Below are positions 45,402-54,700 of a stretch of DNA of 64,000 bases, in pieces; position 1 is the stretch's first letter; each line of letters begins with the position of its first letter. The notes beneath the pieces were generated by a model, which ran no database searches, was not told where the DNA came from, and was given only the letters and a program-made list of their open reading frames with translations. The DNA is from JL08 sp039969355 (lineage in GTDB: Bacteria; Pseudomonadota; Alphaproteobacteria; Rhodobacterales; Rhodobacteraceae): assembly GCA_039969355.1 (NCBI GenBank), contig JBDVOA010000043.1, positions 97,296 to 161,295 on the forward strand. The letters are read 5' to 3'. The position numbers and the translations under genes were made by a program.

Positions 45402-45913
45402 TGGCACAGGAACGCGCAGTTTTGGCAGGTGGATGCTTTTGGGGCATGCAGGATTTGATCCGCAAGCGGCCCGGCGTGGTCAGCACACGCGTTGGTTACA
45501 CCGGCGGTGACGTGCCAAATGCAACCTATCGGAACCACGGCACGCATGCCGAAGGGATTGAGGTCATTTTCGACCCTAACGTGCAGAGTTTCCGGGATTT
45601 GCTGGAACTTTTCTTTCAAATTCATGACCCCTCAACACTCAATCGTCAGGGCAATGATCGCGGGCTCAGCTATCGGTCCGCGATTTATTATGTGGACGAG
45701 GCGCAAAAGCGCGTCGCCCATGATACGATCGCAGACGTAGACGCGAGCGGTCTTTGGCCTGGCAAGGTCGTCACCGAAGTCGAACCTGTTGGCGATTTCT
45801 GGGAAGCGGAGGCAGAGCATCAGGATTACCTTGAGCGCATTCCACATGGTTACACCTGCCATTTCCCCCGCGCGGATTGGGTTTTGCCTAAGGTTTCTCG
45901 CCAAGCATCCTGA
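45401..45913 (+). CDS. msrA: Peptide-methionine (S)-S-oxide reductase
   Basis: Reduces methionine-S-sulfoxide. The 170-residue product has the active-site LAGGCFWGMQD and the family motifs STRVGYTGGDVPNATYRN, SYRSAIYYVDEAQ and GDFWEAEAEHQDYL. It is translationally coupled to msrB, so both sulfoxide epimers are repaired by one operon. Confidence 0.96.
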   Translation: MAQERAVLAGGCFWGMQDLIRKRPGVVSTRVGYTGGDVPNATYRNHGTHAEGIEVIFDPNVQSFRDLLELFFQIHDPSTLNRQGNDRGLSYRSAIYYVDEAQKRVAHDTIADVDASGLWPGKVVTEVEPVGDFWEAEAEHQDYLERIPHGYTCHFPRADWVLPKVSRQAS

Positions 45914-45933
45914 GTGGCAAAGGCCGGACGATG

Positions 45934-47940
45934 CTAGCCAACCGCGATGCGCGGACGTCCTGATGCCTCGACAGTGACCGTTGCCTCGACAAACACTTCG
46001 CGTGCTTCGGCTTCGGCTTTTTTGACGTCACGCGATACGGTGATCTGAATGTCGCTTGCACCGGCGGCGCGCGCATCCGCGTTCGCCGCGTCGCGTAGGC
46101 AGGCCTCAAGCATTTGGATCGCGTCATCGGCGTGACCAAAATCTACTGGCCCGGCATCCAGATGAACCCGGTATCTACCTTCTGATGGCGAGGTCACAGT
46201 GCCGACCTTGCGCATCGTGACACGACCAACAACGGCACCGATGGCATTCGCGACGTCCGCGTTCTCGGGCAAGATCATATCGCAACTCAACCGTTTGCCG
46301 ACCGCAGGATAATACGTGTGTGCGGAGGCTCCCAGACCCACTACAGGCAAATTCAGGCCAGCTTGCAGACGGACCAGCCCTTGATGCTGGTCCAACCCGC
46401 GTTGGGTCAATACGTGCCGTGCAAGCAGTTCAGGTGGCAGGCCAAAATCATGATTTTCCTCTGCAAAACCAGTCTCTAAAAGGGCCAATGTGGTCTGATC
46501 TGTCAACTGATCCGTAATGATGCGCGCCATGTCCTTGGCGATCGGGGCCAACATCTCACCTGCACCGGTGCGGCGGCGTCCGAACAGCATCAGCGCCATC
46601 GCTGCAGCCTGTACATTCCATGCCTTCGCAACACCTAAGACATGACTCGCATCCGATGGCGTAACGCCAGAAATCTGGACTAGGCCCCGCTCGACCAGCC
46701 TTTTGAGCGCCCCCAATTCAATCCGATTGCGCAAAACATTCCCCAACGGGTGAATGTCGCCGCAAATGCGCGCAAGCAAGGCTTGTTCCCGTGCCGCCAG
46801 CCCCTCGGTAGTCTGACCCGAAATGGCGCGAACAAAACGCCCATCGTGATCTCCCGGAACAGTTGCTCGCAACTGCGCCTCAAGCGTTGGCAGCACCACA
46901 CCCGGGGCTTCCATGGCCAACAAAGACACGGGCATCAACCGGCGCGGACCAAGCTGAACGCCGCCCTTTAGACCCTCTCCAACAAAATGCACCTCACTGT
47001 CGCCGCCCAGCCCGGTCGTGCGCATGGCCACCGCCTCGACCATCGTGCGGTATGGACCAACGCGCGCGCCGCCGGGGTCAATGGCAGGCCGCCCCTCTTT
47101 CAGAACCGCCACGTCCGTTGTTGTACCGCCGATGTCCGACACCAGTGCATGATCGACCCCCGTAAGCCAGCGTGCGCCGACAATTGAAGCCGCCGGGCCA
47201 CTCAATATGGTTTCAATCGGTCGCTCACGTGCCATTGCTGACGAAATCAAGGCGCCGTCGCCGCGAACGACCATGAGTGGCGCTTGGATTCCCATGTGCC
47301 GCAACTTGTCCTCGGCTCGACCGATCAGCCGGTCAATCATGCCGATCAGACGCGCGTTGAGAACCGCTGTCATGGCGCGTTTTGGCCCGTTTAGCTTGGC
47401 CGACAGTTGATGCGAGGATGACACAGGTCGTCCCATCACATCCGCAATGATCTGGGCCGCCCGTAGTTCGTGTGCAGGGTTGCGGGTGGCGAATTGCGCC
47501 GCCACTGCGAATCCTGATACATCCGATTTATGGGTGTCTAGGAAGGCTACTAGCGCAGTTTCATCCAATTCTGCTGCTTGCCCGCCCGCATGGTTATGGC
47601 CGCCATCCAACACCAGATAGGGATCGCCCTTTAGCGCATCGAGTAGTCCGTGCGTTGTCAGATCGCGTTCCTTGAACCCGATATAGATCAGCGCAACCCG
47701 CCCGCCTTGCCCTTCGACCAGAGCATTGGTCGCCAGTGTCGTCGACAAAGAGGCCATGGCGACCTCGGATGCATCCACTCTGGACTCCGCCAATACTGCT
47801 TCGACGGCAGCGCCGATCCCGATTGCCAGATCATGTCTGGTGGTCAGTGACTTGGCGGTCGCAATAACTTCTGCTTCATCCCGGATCAGAACAGCGTCCG
47901 TATAGGTTCCACCGGTGTCTACACCCAATAACAACGCCAT
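45934..47940 (-). CDS. Hydantoinase/oxoprolinase family protein (HyuA-like)
   Basis: A 668-residue ASKHA-fold protein. The N-terminal hydantoinase A/oxoprolinase domain starts LLGVDTGGTYTDAVLI, the core has VSDIGGTTTDVAVLKEGRP, and a C-terminal region has LPVVGLGASAHTYYPAVG. Such proteins hydrolyse cyclic amides with ATP or act as acetone/acetophenone carboxylase subunits, usually with a HyuB partner. No hyuB is adjacent, so the activity is uncertain. Confidence 0.87.
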   Translation of the reverse strand: MALLLGVDTGGTYTDAVLIRDEAEVIATAKSLTTRHDLAIGIGAAVEAVLAESRVDASEVAMASLSTTLATNALVEGQGGRVALIYIGFKERDLTTHGLLDALKGDPYLVLDGGHNHAGGQAAELDETALVAFLDTHKSDVSGFAVAAQFATRNPAHELRAAQIIADVMGRPVSSSHQLSAKLNGPKRAMTAVLNARLIGMIDRLIGRAEDKLRHMGIQAPLMVVRGDGALISSAMARERPIETILSGPAASIVGARWLTGVDHALVSDIGGTTTDVAVLKEGRPAIDPGGARVGPYRTMVEAVAMRTTGLGGDSEVHFVGEGLKGGVQLGPRRLMPVSLLAMEAPGVVLPTLEAQLRATVPGDHDGRFVRAISGQTTEGLAAREQALLARICGDIHPLGNVLRNRIELGALKRLVERGLVQISGVTPSDASHVLGVAKAWNVQAAAMALMLFGRRRTGAGEMLAPIAKDMARIITDQLTDQTTLALLETGFAEENHDFGLPPELLARHVLTQRGLDQHQGLVRLQAGLNLPVVGLGASAHTYYPAVGKRLSCDMILPENADVANAIGAVVGRVTMRKVGTVTSPSEGRYRVHLDAGPVDFGHADDAIQMLEACLRDAANADARAAGASDIQITVSRDVKKAEAEAREVFVEATVTVEASGRPRIAVG

Positions 47941-48022
47941 GTCCGCCTCCTTGTTCGTTCAAGATGGTGTAGAGAATTGCGAGGCTTGTTCCAGTCTGCA
48001 AACGGCATTTTGTAGTCTAAAA

Positions 48023-49066
48023 TCAGGTTTCTGGCCCAGATAGATTGCCAACCGCCCAGCGTGCTGCATCTGCGACCGTTGCGTCATCATCTTCTGATAG
48101 GTCTCGCGCGACCACAATCAATGAGCTATCCGCCGAATTGCCGATCGCATAAAGCACATTGCGCACAAAACGGTTACGCCCGATGCGTTTGATCGGAGAC
48201 CCCGAGAATCGCTGGCGAAAGGCTGTATCATCAAGCTGTGCAAGATCTGCTAGGGCAGGCGCTTTTAAGTCTTCGCGCGCGGCATATCTGACGTCGGATG
48301 CTGCAACAGCAAATTTGTTCCACGGGCACGCGGCCAGGCAATCATCGCACCCGTAGATCCGATTCCCCATAAGGCCACGCAATTCTTCGTCTACCGGCCC
48401 CTTATGTTCGATTGTGAGATACGAAATGCAGCGCCGTGCATCGAGCTGATAAGGCGCGGGAAAAGCATTGGTGGGGCAGACATCAATGCACGACCGGCAG
48501 TTTCCGCAGTGATCAACCTCTGCCGCATCCGCAGGCAAATCTATCGTTGTAAAAACAGAGCCTATGAAGGCCCAATTGCCCCATTCGCGACTGACTAGGT
48601 TGGTGTGCTTGCCTTGCCATCCTAACCCTGCGGCCTGTCCAAGAGGTTTTTCAGGCACAGGTGCAGTATCCACAAACACCTTCACTTCACAGCTTTGTTG
48701 TTCGATCAACCATCGGGCCAGACGTTTCAGACGCTTCTTGACCATGTCGTGATAATCGCGATTCTGAGCGTAGACCGAAATTGCGCCTCTGTCGCGGTGT
48801 TCCAATACGGCTAGCGGATCGTGCTCTGGCGTATAACTTTCGGCCAGCATGATGACTGACTTTGCTTCTGGCCAAAGTTCTGCGGGATTGCTGCGCCAAG
48901 CCATCCGTTCAGCTATCCACTCCATTTGACCGTGGTAATCCGCCTTGACGAACGCTTCCAAACGCGCGGGCACCTCGGGCACATCCCACGGGCGGCAGAC
49001 TCTGCATGCGACAAACCCCATCTCGAGGGCCTGCGACACCAGCCGTTCTTTTAGATCGTCACCCAT
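48023..49066 (-). CDS. queG: Epoxyqueuosine reductase
   Basis: Performs the last step of queuosine synthesis on tRNA using cobalamin and two 4Fe-4S clusters. The 347-residue product has both cluster motifs, CGNCRSCIDVCPTNAF and CDDCLAACPWNKFA, and the cobalamin-binding N-terminal domain (YHGQMEWIAERMAWRSNP). It lies in a minus-strand series with GST, mtgA and hyuA. Confidence 0.96.
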   Translation of the reverse strand: MGDDLKERLVSQALEMGFVACRVCRPWDVPEVPARLEAFVKADYHGQMEWIAERMAWRSNPAELWPEAKSVIMLAESYTPEHDPLAVLEHRDRGAISVYAQNRDYHDMVKKRLKRLARWLIEQQSCEVKVFVDTAPVPEKPLGQAAGLGWQGKHTNLVSREWGNWAFIGSVFTTIDLPADAAEVDHCGNCRSCIDVCPTNAFPAPYQLDARRCISYLTIEHKGPVDEELRGLMGNRIYGCDDCLAACPWNKFAVAASDVRYAAREDLKAPALADLAQLDDTAFRQRFSGSPIKRIGRNRFVRNVLYAIGNSADSSLIVVARDLSEDDDATVADAARWAVGNLSGPET

Positions 49067-49128
49067 GGGTTACATGCCAAGAAGCACATTTGCCGGCGTA
49101 GGATTTAACCGCAATTCGCGCCGTCAGG

Positions 49129-49794
49129 CTAGAAATCAAGATCATTGTAGTGCCGCGGTGGTGGGAATCCAGACACCTGATCCGCCAGAATAGACCTGAA
49201 TGCGGGCCGGGACTTGATCTTGGCATACCAATCCTTGACGACATCCGATCGGTTCCAGTCCACATCGGAAATATAGTCAAGCGCGCTTAGATGGGCGGCG
49301 GCGGCAAAATCGGCCAGCGTCATATTGTCCCCGGCCAGCCAACGCCGGTGATCCAGCAGCCACGCCATATAATCAAGGTGGTACTTGATGGCCTTCGCCC
49401 CGTCTTTAACATTGCGGCTGTCGGGAAAGCCCTGGCCCATAACTTTCTTGTTTACACGTTCGTATAGCAGCTTGGATGTGACTTCGGCATGAAACTTGTC
49501 GTCAAACCAGTTGACCAATCGGCGCACCTCAAGCCGGGCAACGGCATCTTTGGGCATCAATGACGGATCGGGCCGGGTTTCTTCAATATATTCGCAAATC
49601 GGTCCGCTTTCGGCCATCATAATCCCGTCGAGTTTGAGAACCGGTACCTTGGCGGCTGGATTACGACGCAGGAAGTCTGCGTCGGCTTCCCAATAGCGCT
49701 CTTCGACCAGTTCAACCTCAATCTTCTTTTCAGCGAGGCTCAGCCTAACTTTGCGGCAGAAGGGGGAGAGGGGGACATGAAAAAGGCGGGCCAT
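49129..49794 (-). CDS. Glutathione S-transferase family protein
   Basis: A 221-residue GST. The thioredoxin-like N-terminal domain contains LFHVPLSPFCRKVRLSLAEK and the glutathione-binding VPVLKLDGIMMAESGPICEYI. The helical C-terminal domain has WLAGDNMTLADFAAAAHLSALDY. The PFCRK motif resembles beta/omega-type GSTs with a catalytic Cys. The substrate is unknown. Confidence 0.9.
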   Translation of the reverse strand: MARLFHVPLSPFCRKVRLSLAEKKIEVELVEERYWEADADFLRRNPAAKVPVLKLDGIMMAESGPICEYIEETRPDPSLMPKDAVARLEVRRLVNWFDDKFHAEVTSKLLYERVNKKVMGQGFPDSRNVKDGAKAIKYHLDYMAWLLDHRRWLAGDNMTLADFAAAAHLSALDYISDVDWNRSDVVKDWYAKIKSRPAFRSILADQVSGFPPPRHYNDLDF

Positions 49795-49855
49795 TCAATC
49801 GATCCAGACGACAAGAACATCAGTCATTATTCAATGCCTGTTACGGCGGGGATTT

Positions 49856-50605
49856 TCAACTCTCGAAACACGCTGACCGCCCATCCGCGCGGATCGTGGC
49901 CGCCCCATCCAGGATTGCTGCGGCGCGTTTGCGTACCCCAGCACTGGGTTTTGAAGCCGACCGCGTTTTGGGCGACGGCAGCACCGCAGCAAGCCGTGCA
50001 GCCTGAACGTTGCTAAGCTTGTCCGGGCTGACGCCAAAATAGTGTTTTGCCGCCGCGTGGACTCCGAACACCCCTTCGTCGAATTCGGCGATATTGAGAT
50101 AGACTTCGATGATCCGCCGCTTTGTCCAAACCGCCTCGACCATGGGCGTCATCCCGGCTTCGATTACCTTGCGCACCCAGCTTCTACCATGCCAGAGGTA
50201 GACATTCTTGACCGTTTGCTGGCTGATGGTGGATGCACCGCGCTTGCTGCCCGCATCCAGAGCAGCACGGATGGCCGCCAAATCAAATCCCCAGTGATTG
50301 CAGAAATTTGCGTCTTCTCCAGCGACGACGGCGCGGGCCATGATTGGGTCCACACCTTCCAGATCAACCCAGTTCTGTTGCACGCCACCAAGACGCCAGG
50401 ATTCGGAAGCCATGAACATAGTGGTCGGCGGGTTGATAACGGAAAACAAAACTACCAGAAACAGTGCAACGGCGATGCTCGCCAGTGCAATTCGTGATCC
50501 CCAACGTACCACCCAGCGCATCGGGCGCATCGAAATCCACGCGTGCGCACGTGACTTTGATGTTTTGCCGGATTTCTTCGCTTTGGTCTTTTTTGCCGTG
50601 GCCAT
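49856..50605 (-). CDS. mtgA: Monofunctional biosynthetic peptidoglycan transglycosylase
   Basis: Polymerises lipid II glycan strands (GT51 family) at the inner membrane. About 249 residues: a basic N-terminus, one transmembrane anchor (IALASIAVALFLVVLFSVI), the catalytic Glu in VVAGEDANFCNHWGFD, RGASTISQQTVKNVYLW, and KRRIIEVYLNIAEFDEGVFGV with the second catalytic region. The start at MATAKKTKAK is chosen over 50635, which adds ten residues without support. Confidence 0.95.
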   Translation of the reverse strand: MATAKKTKAKKSGKTSKSRAHAWISMRPMRWVVRWGSRIALASIAVALFLVVLFSVINPPTTMFMASESWRLGGVQQNWVDLEGVDPIMARAVVAGEDANFCNHWGFDLAAIRAALDAGSKRGASTISQQTVKNVYLWHGRSWVRKVIEAGMTPMVEAVWTKRRIIEVYLNIAEFDEGVFGVHAAAKHYFGVSPDKLSNVQAARLAAVLPSPKTRSASKPSAGVRKRAAAILDGAATIRADGRSACFES

Positions 50606-50649
50606 GTGCAGTTCTATAGGGGGCGCAGCGGCCATAGAAAAGCAGAAGA

Positions 50650-51564
50650 TTATGCCACGAGCAGCATCGCTTCAGGTCGCCGCAAAACGGGTCGGGCGGC
50701 TTTCCAAGTATTGCCTGTTACGCAAGGAGCACGGGGGAACAATGCCTCTATCTCGTGCCGGGCCCCGAAATCATCGTTGGTAAGGGCATGAACGGGATAA
50801 TAGCTCTCTGACGGAACGCCATCGGCAAGAATAACTTCGTGTTGTTCAAAGAGCAGATGGATATATTCGACTGTGCCGCCGGGGCATAACCGAATGGCCT
50901 CACCATCAACCAGATGTTTGGCTGTGACAAACACTTCAGGCAGACCATAGTACAATTCGGCTTGCCAACCTGAAATCATCATTCGGTGTTGCTGAGAGAC
51001 AGTGATCGGCGTCGTGTTTCCGATTGCGCCCACTTCGAAACGTACCGGGGCAAAGACCCCGACTGCGCGCGCCTTTTGCCACCCAATCCACAACAGCGGC
51101 TGCGGTCCGTGGTCGAGCGTGTTAACCATGTCCCCCTGTTTTAGCGTTTCGATCAGGCGCTGTCCCTGCGGAGTTTCAACCAATGCACCGGGTGTGAAAC
51201 AGGGTGGGCCGAAATTGCCAACCGGGGTTTGTGTACTAGACGTTACGAAAGTCGAACTGACAAAAGTCGAGTTTTGCAGAACAGCGCCATCGGTTGGTGT
51301 AAACACTGCCGGCCCTGATGCCAGATAGAACGTAACACCAGTTATCTGGACGTTGCCCACACCCGCAACGTTCACAGTGATCGTATCGTTGACCCAGACG
51401 CTTGTAATCGACACTCCATTGAACGTGTCACCGGCACCTGTTCCAATCTGGCCATCGTCGTTGTTGTCAACAAACGTTACAGCCTGAGGGGTCAAAGTTG
51501 TACCAACTGCTGGGGGCACACCTGGATCGATTGTATAGAATTGGTCGGTATAGGATGTGGGCAT
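50650..51564 (-). CDS. Hint-domain protein (Hedgehog/intein-type, Hint_2)
   Basis: A 304-residue protein. Residues 1-125 are Thr/Val-rich beta repeats (VSITSVWVNDTITVNVAGVG) as in secreted or surface proteins. A Hint module follows: PCFTPGALVETPQGQRLIE with the first Cys, DMVNTLDHGPQPLLWIGWQ, VSQQHRMM, and SESYYPVHALTNDDF. Rhodobacteraceae encode many such proteins; most have no obvious extein and their function is unknown. No signal peptide is evident. Confidence 0.85.
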   Translation of the reverse strand: MPTSYTDQFYTIDPGVPPAVGTTLTPQAVTFVDNNDDGQIGTGAGDTFNGVSITSVWVNDTITVNVAGVGNVQITGVTFYLASGPAVFTPTDGAVLQNSTFVSSTFVTSSTQTPVGNFGPPCFTPGALVETPQGQRLIETLKQGDMVNTLDHGPQPLLWIGWQKARAVGVFAPVRFEVGAIGNTTPITVSQQHRMMISGWQAELYYGLPEVFVTAKHLVDGEAIRLCPGGTVEYIHLLFEQHEVILADGVPSESYYPVHALTNDDFGARHEIEALFPRAPCVTGNTWKAARPVLRRPEAMLLVA

Positions 51565-51725
51565 GACTCTTCAATTCGCTTGTTACTGGTTACCGGATAC
51601 TAGTTGTTCGTTACTTAAGCCTTGAAAATGGGATTACACCGCAATTCTGCTCGAATTTTGGACCCATATTGATTAGGAAAGGCCGCTATTAACGGTTCTC
51701 CAAGCCAGATGCCCAAAACGGTTGC

Positions 51726-54700
51726 TTATTCGGCTGGCACTGCCGCCTCCTCAAGCAGAATCGGATGTGGGAGGTGTACCAGCATCTCTTTGGGACATAT
51801 CTGAATGAAATGCCCTACTTCTGTATCCCAGTGTTGCAGCAGATCGATCGCTTTTTGGCTACCGGTTTCCGCCGCGTGCCGTTCTACCAGTTCTTCCAAT
51901 TCAGACAGCCAATGTGACACTGTTACAGGGCAAGTTACAACTGTTTCCATGTTCATCAGTGTTTGTGAATGGCCAGTGGGATCGTAAAGGTACGCCATGC
52001 CCCCGGTCATGCCGGCGGCAAAATTTGCTCCGATCTCCCCCAGAATGACAGCGACACCACCTGTCATGTATTCACAGCCATTGCTTCCGCATCCCTCTAT
52101 GACGGCTTTAGCACCCGAGTTGCGCACTGCAAACCGCTCGCCCGCGCGCCCGGCAGCAAAGAGGAAACCGTCCGTTGCGCCATATAGGACCGTATTTCCT
52201 ATAATAGTATTATTGGCCGCTACCAGCGGGCTGGACATTGTCGGGCGCACAACAATCGTACCACCGGAAAGCCCTTTACCCACATAATCATTGGCATCAC
52301 CGCTCACCTCTAACTTAAGGCCAGGTGCTGCAAAAGCACCCAGGGATTGCCCTGCTGATCCGCCTAGTTTGACGGTCAGGTGATTGGGCTGCAGCTGATT
52401 GCGCATGCCAAAGCGCTGCACGATGTGGCTGCTGGTGCGCGTTCCCACCGTCCGATGGGTGTTTTGCACCGCATAGGACAACTGCATCTTTTCGCCGTCT
52501 TTCAGGAACCGCTCAGCATCGCGCACGATTTCTGCATCCAACGTTTCCGGCACTTCATTGCGAACCTTGTCCCGATTGTAGACGATTTCCGACGCGCCAT
52601 CGACAGTGATCAACATCGGGTTGAGGTCCAGATCATCAAGATGCGCTGAACCGCGACTCACCTGCGTGAGAAGGTCCGCCCGCCCGATCACCTCATCCAG
52701 CGACCGCGCACCAATACTGGCCAGCAACTCGCGCACCTCGGTCGCATAAAACGTGATCAGGTTGACCACCTTGTCGGCATTACCGGTGAATTTTGCGCGC
52801 AATTCATCATCTTGTGTGCAGACCCCAACGGGGCAGGTGTTGCTTTGACACTGACGCACCATGATACAACCCATTGCGATCAACGCTGCGGTGCCGATGC
52901 CGTATTCCTCGGCCCCCATCATCGCGGCCATCACGATGTCACGCCCCGTGCGCAGGCCGCCGTCTGTGCGTAGTGTGATCCGATCGCGAAGTTTGTTCAT
53001 CGACAACACCTGATGCGCCTCAGTCAGCCCCATTTCCCATGGTAGACCCGCATATTTGATCGAAGTCGCCGGAGATGCACCGGTTCCACCATTGTGGCCC
53101 GAGATCAGAATGATGTCTGCCTTGGCCTTTGCGACCCCAGCCGCAATTGTCCCGACGCCGGAACTTGCAACAAGTTTGACCGTTACTTTGCAGCGCGGAT
53201 TGATCTGCTTGAGGTCGTAGATCAGTTGCGCCAGATCTTCGATTGAATAGATATCGTGATGCGGCGGCGGTGAGATCAACATGACACCCGGTGTCGAATG
53301 CCGAAGCCGCGCGATCAGTTCAGTCACTTTCATGCCCGGTAGCTGGCCGCCCTCGCCAGGTTTTGCGCCTTGTGCGACCTTGATCTCAAGCTCCTCGCAA
53401 TTGTTCAGATACTCTGCCGTCACGCCGAACCGACCCGAAGCCACTTGTTTGATCTTGGCGGACGGATTGTCTCCATTGGGTTCAGGGACAAAATGGGCAG
53501 GGTCTTCGCCGCCTTCACCGGAATCGGATTTGGCCCCGATCCGGTTCATCGCCACGTTCAGGGTTTTGTGCGCCTCTGGCGACAACGCGCCTAGCGACAT
53601 TCCCGGTGTGACAAAGCGTTTGCGGATGCCGGTTATGCTCTCCACTTCTTCAATCGGAACAGGTTCGCCAAGGGGTTTGATCTCTAACAAATCACGCAAA
53701 TGAATGGGCGGATTGCTCTTCATCTTGGCGCTGTATTGCTTCCACATCTCGTATGAGGCTTTGTTGCAGGCCATCTGCATCATGTGCATGGAAGTGGCCT
53801 CCCACGCGTGGGTCTCGCCGCTGGCTCGGGCTTTGTAGAAACCGCCGATTGGCATGATATCTGTTCCGTTTTCCCAACCGCGCGCGTGCACTTCTTCCGC
53901 TTTTCGTTGGATACCACTGACACCAATACCCGAAATCCGGCTGGTCATGCCAGGGAAATATTCAGCCACCATGGCGCGGCTAAGTCCGACTGCCTCAAAG
54001 TTCAGGCCGCCGCGGTAGCTGGAAATCACCGATATCCCCATCTTTGCCATGATTTTGAGCAAACCTTGGTTGATGGCTTCACGATATCGCGCAACAGCTT
54101 CTGTCAGAGGCCCGTCCAGCAGGCCACGATCAATGCGATCTGCAAGTGAATCTTCGGCCAGATAGGCGTTAACAATCGTCGCGCCGCAACCGATCAGAAC
54201 CGCAAAATAATGCGGGTCAATGCATTCGGCTGACCGCACTGTCAATGAACAGAATGTGCGAAGCCCCTTGCGGATCAAATGGCTATGAACAGCGCTGGTG
54301 GCGAGGATCATCGGCATCGCAACACGACCGTCGCCGGACAGATGATCGGTAAGGATGATATGACCTGCGCCCGAGCGCACGGCATCCTCGGCCTCTGATC
54401 GTACGCGAGACAGGTTTTCGCTCAACGCGTTTGTCCCGGGCGCAAAACTGCAATCGATTTCGACCAGATCAGCATTGAAGTGCTTGCGCAAATCCTTGAA
54501 CTGCTCGTTCGCGATAAACGGGCTGTCCATCACCAGAATTTCAGTTTGATTGCCGTCTTCATCGAGAACGTTCTTGAGATTACCAAACCGGGTTTTCAAA
54601 CTCATCACGCGATATTCGCGCAAACTGTCTATCGGCGGGTTGGTGACCTGAGAAAAATTCTGCCTGAAAAAGTGACTTAGCGGGCGATATTGCTTTGATA

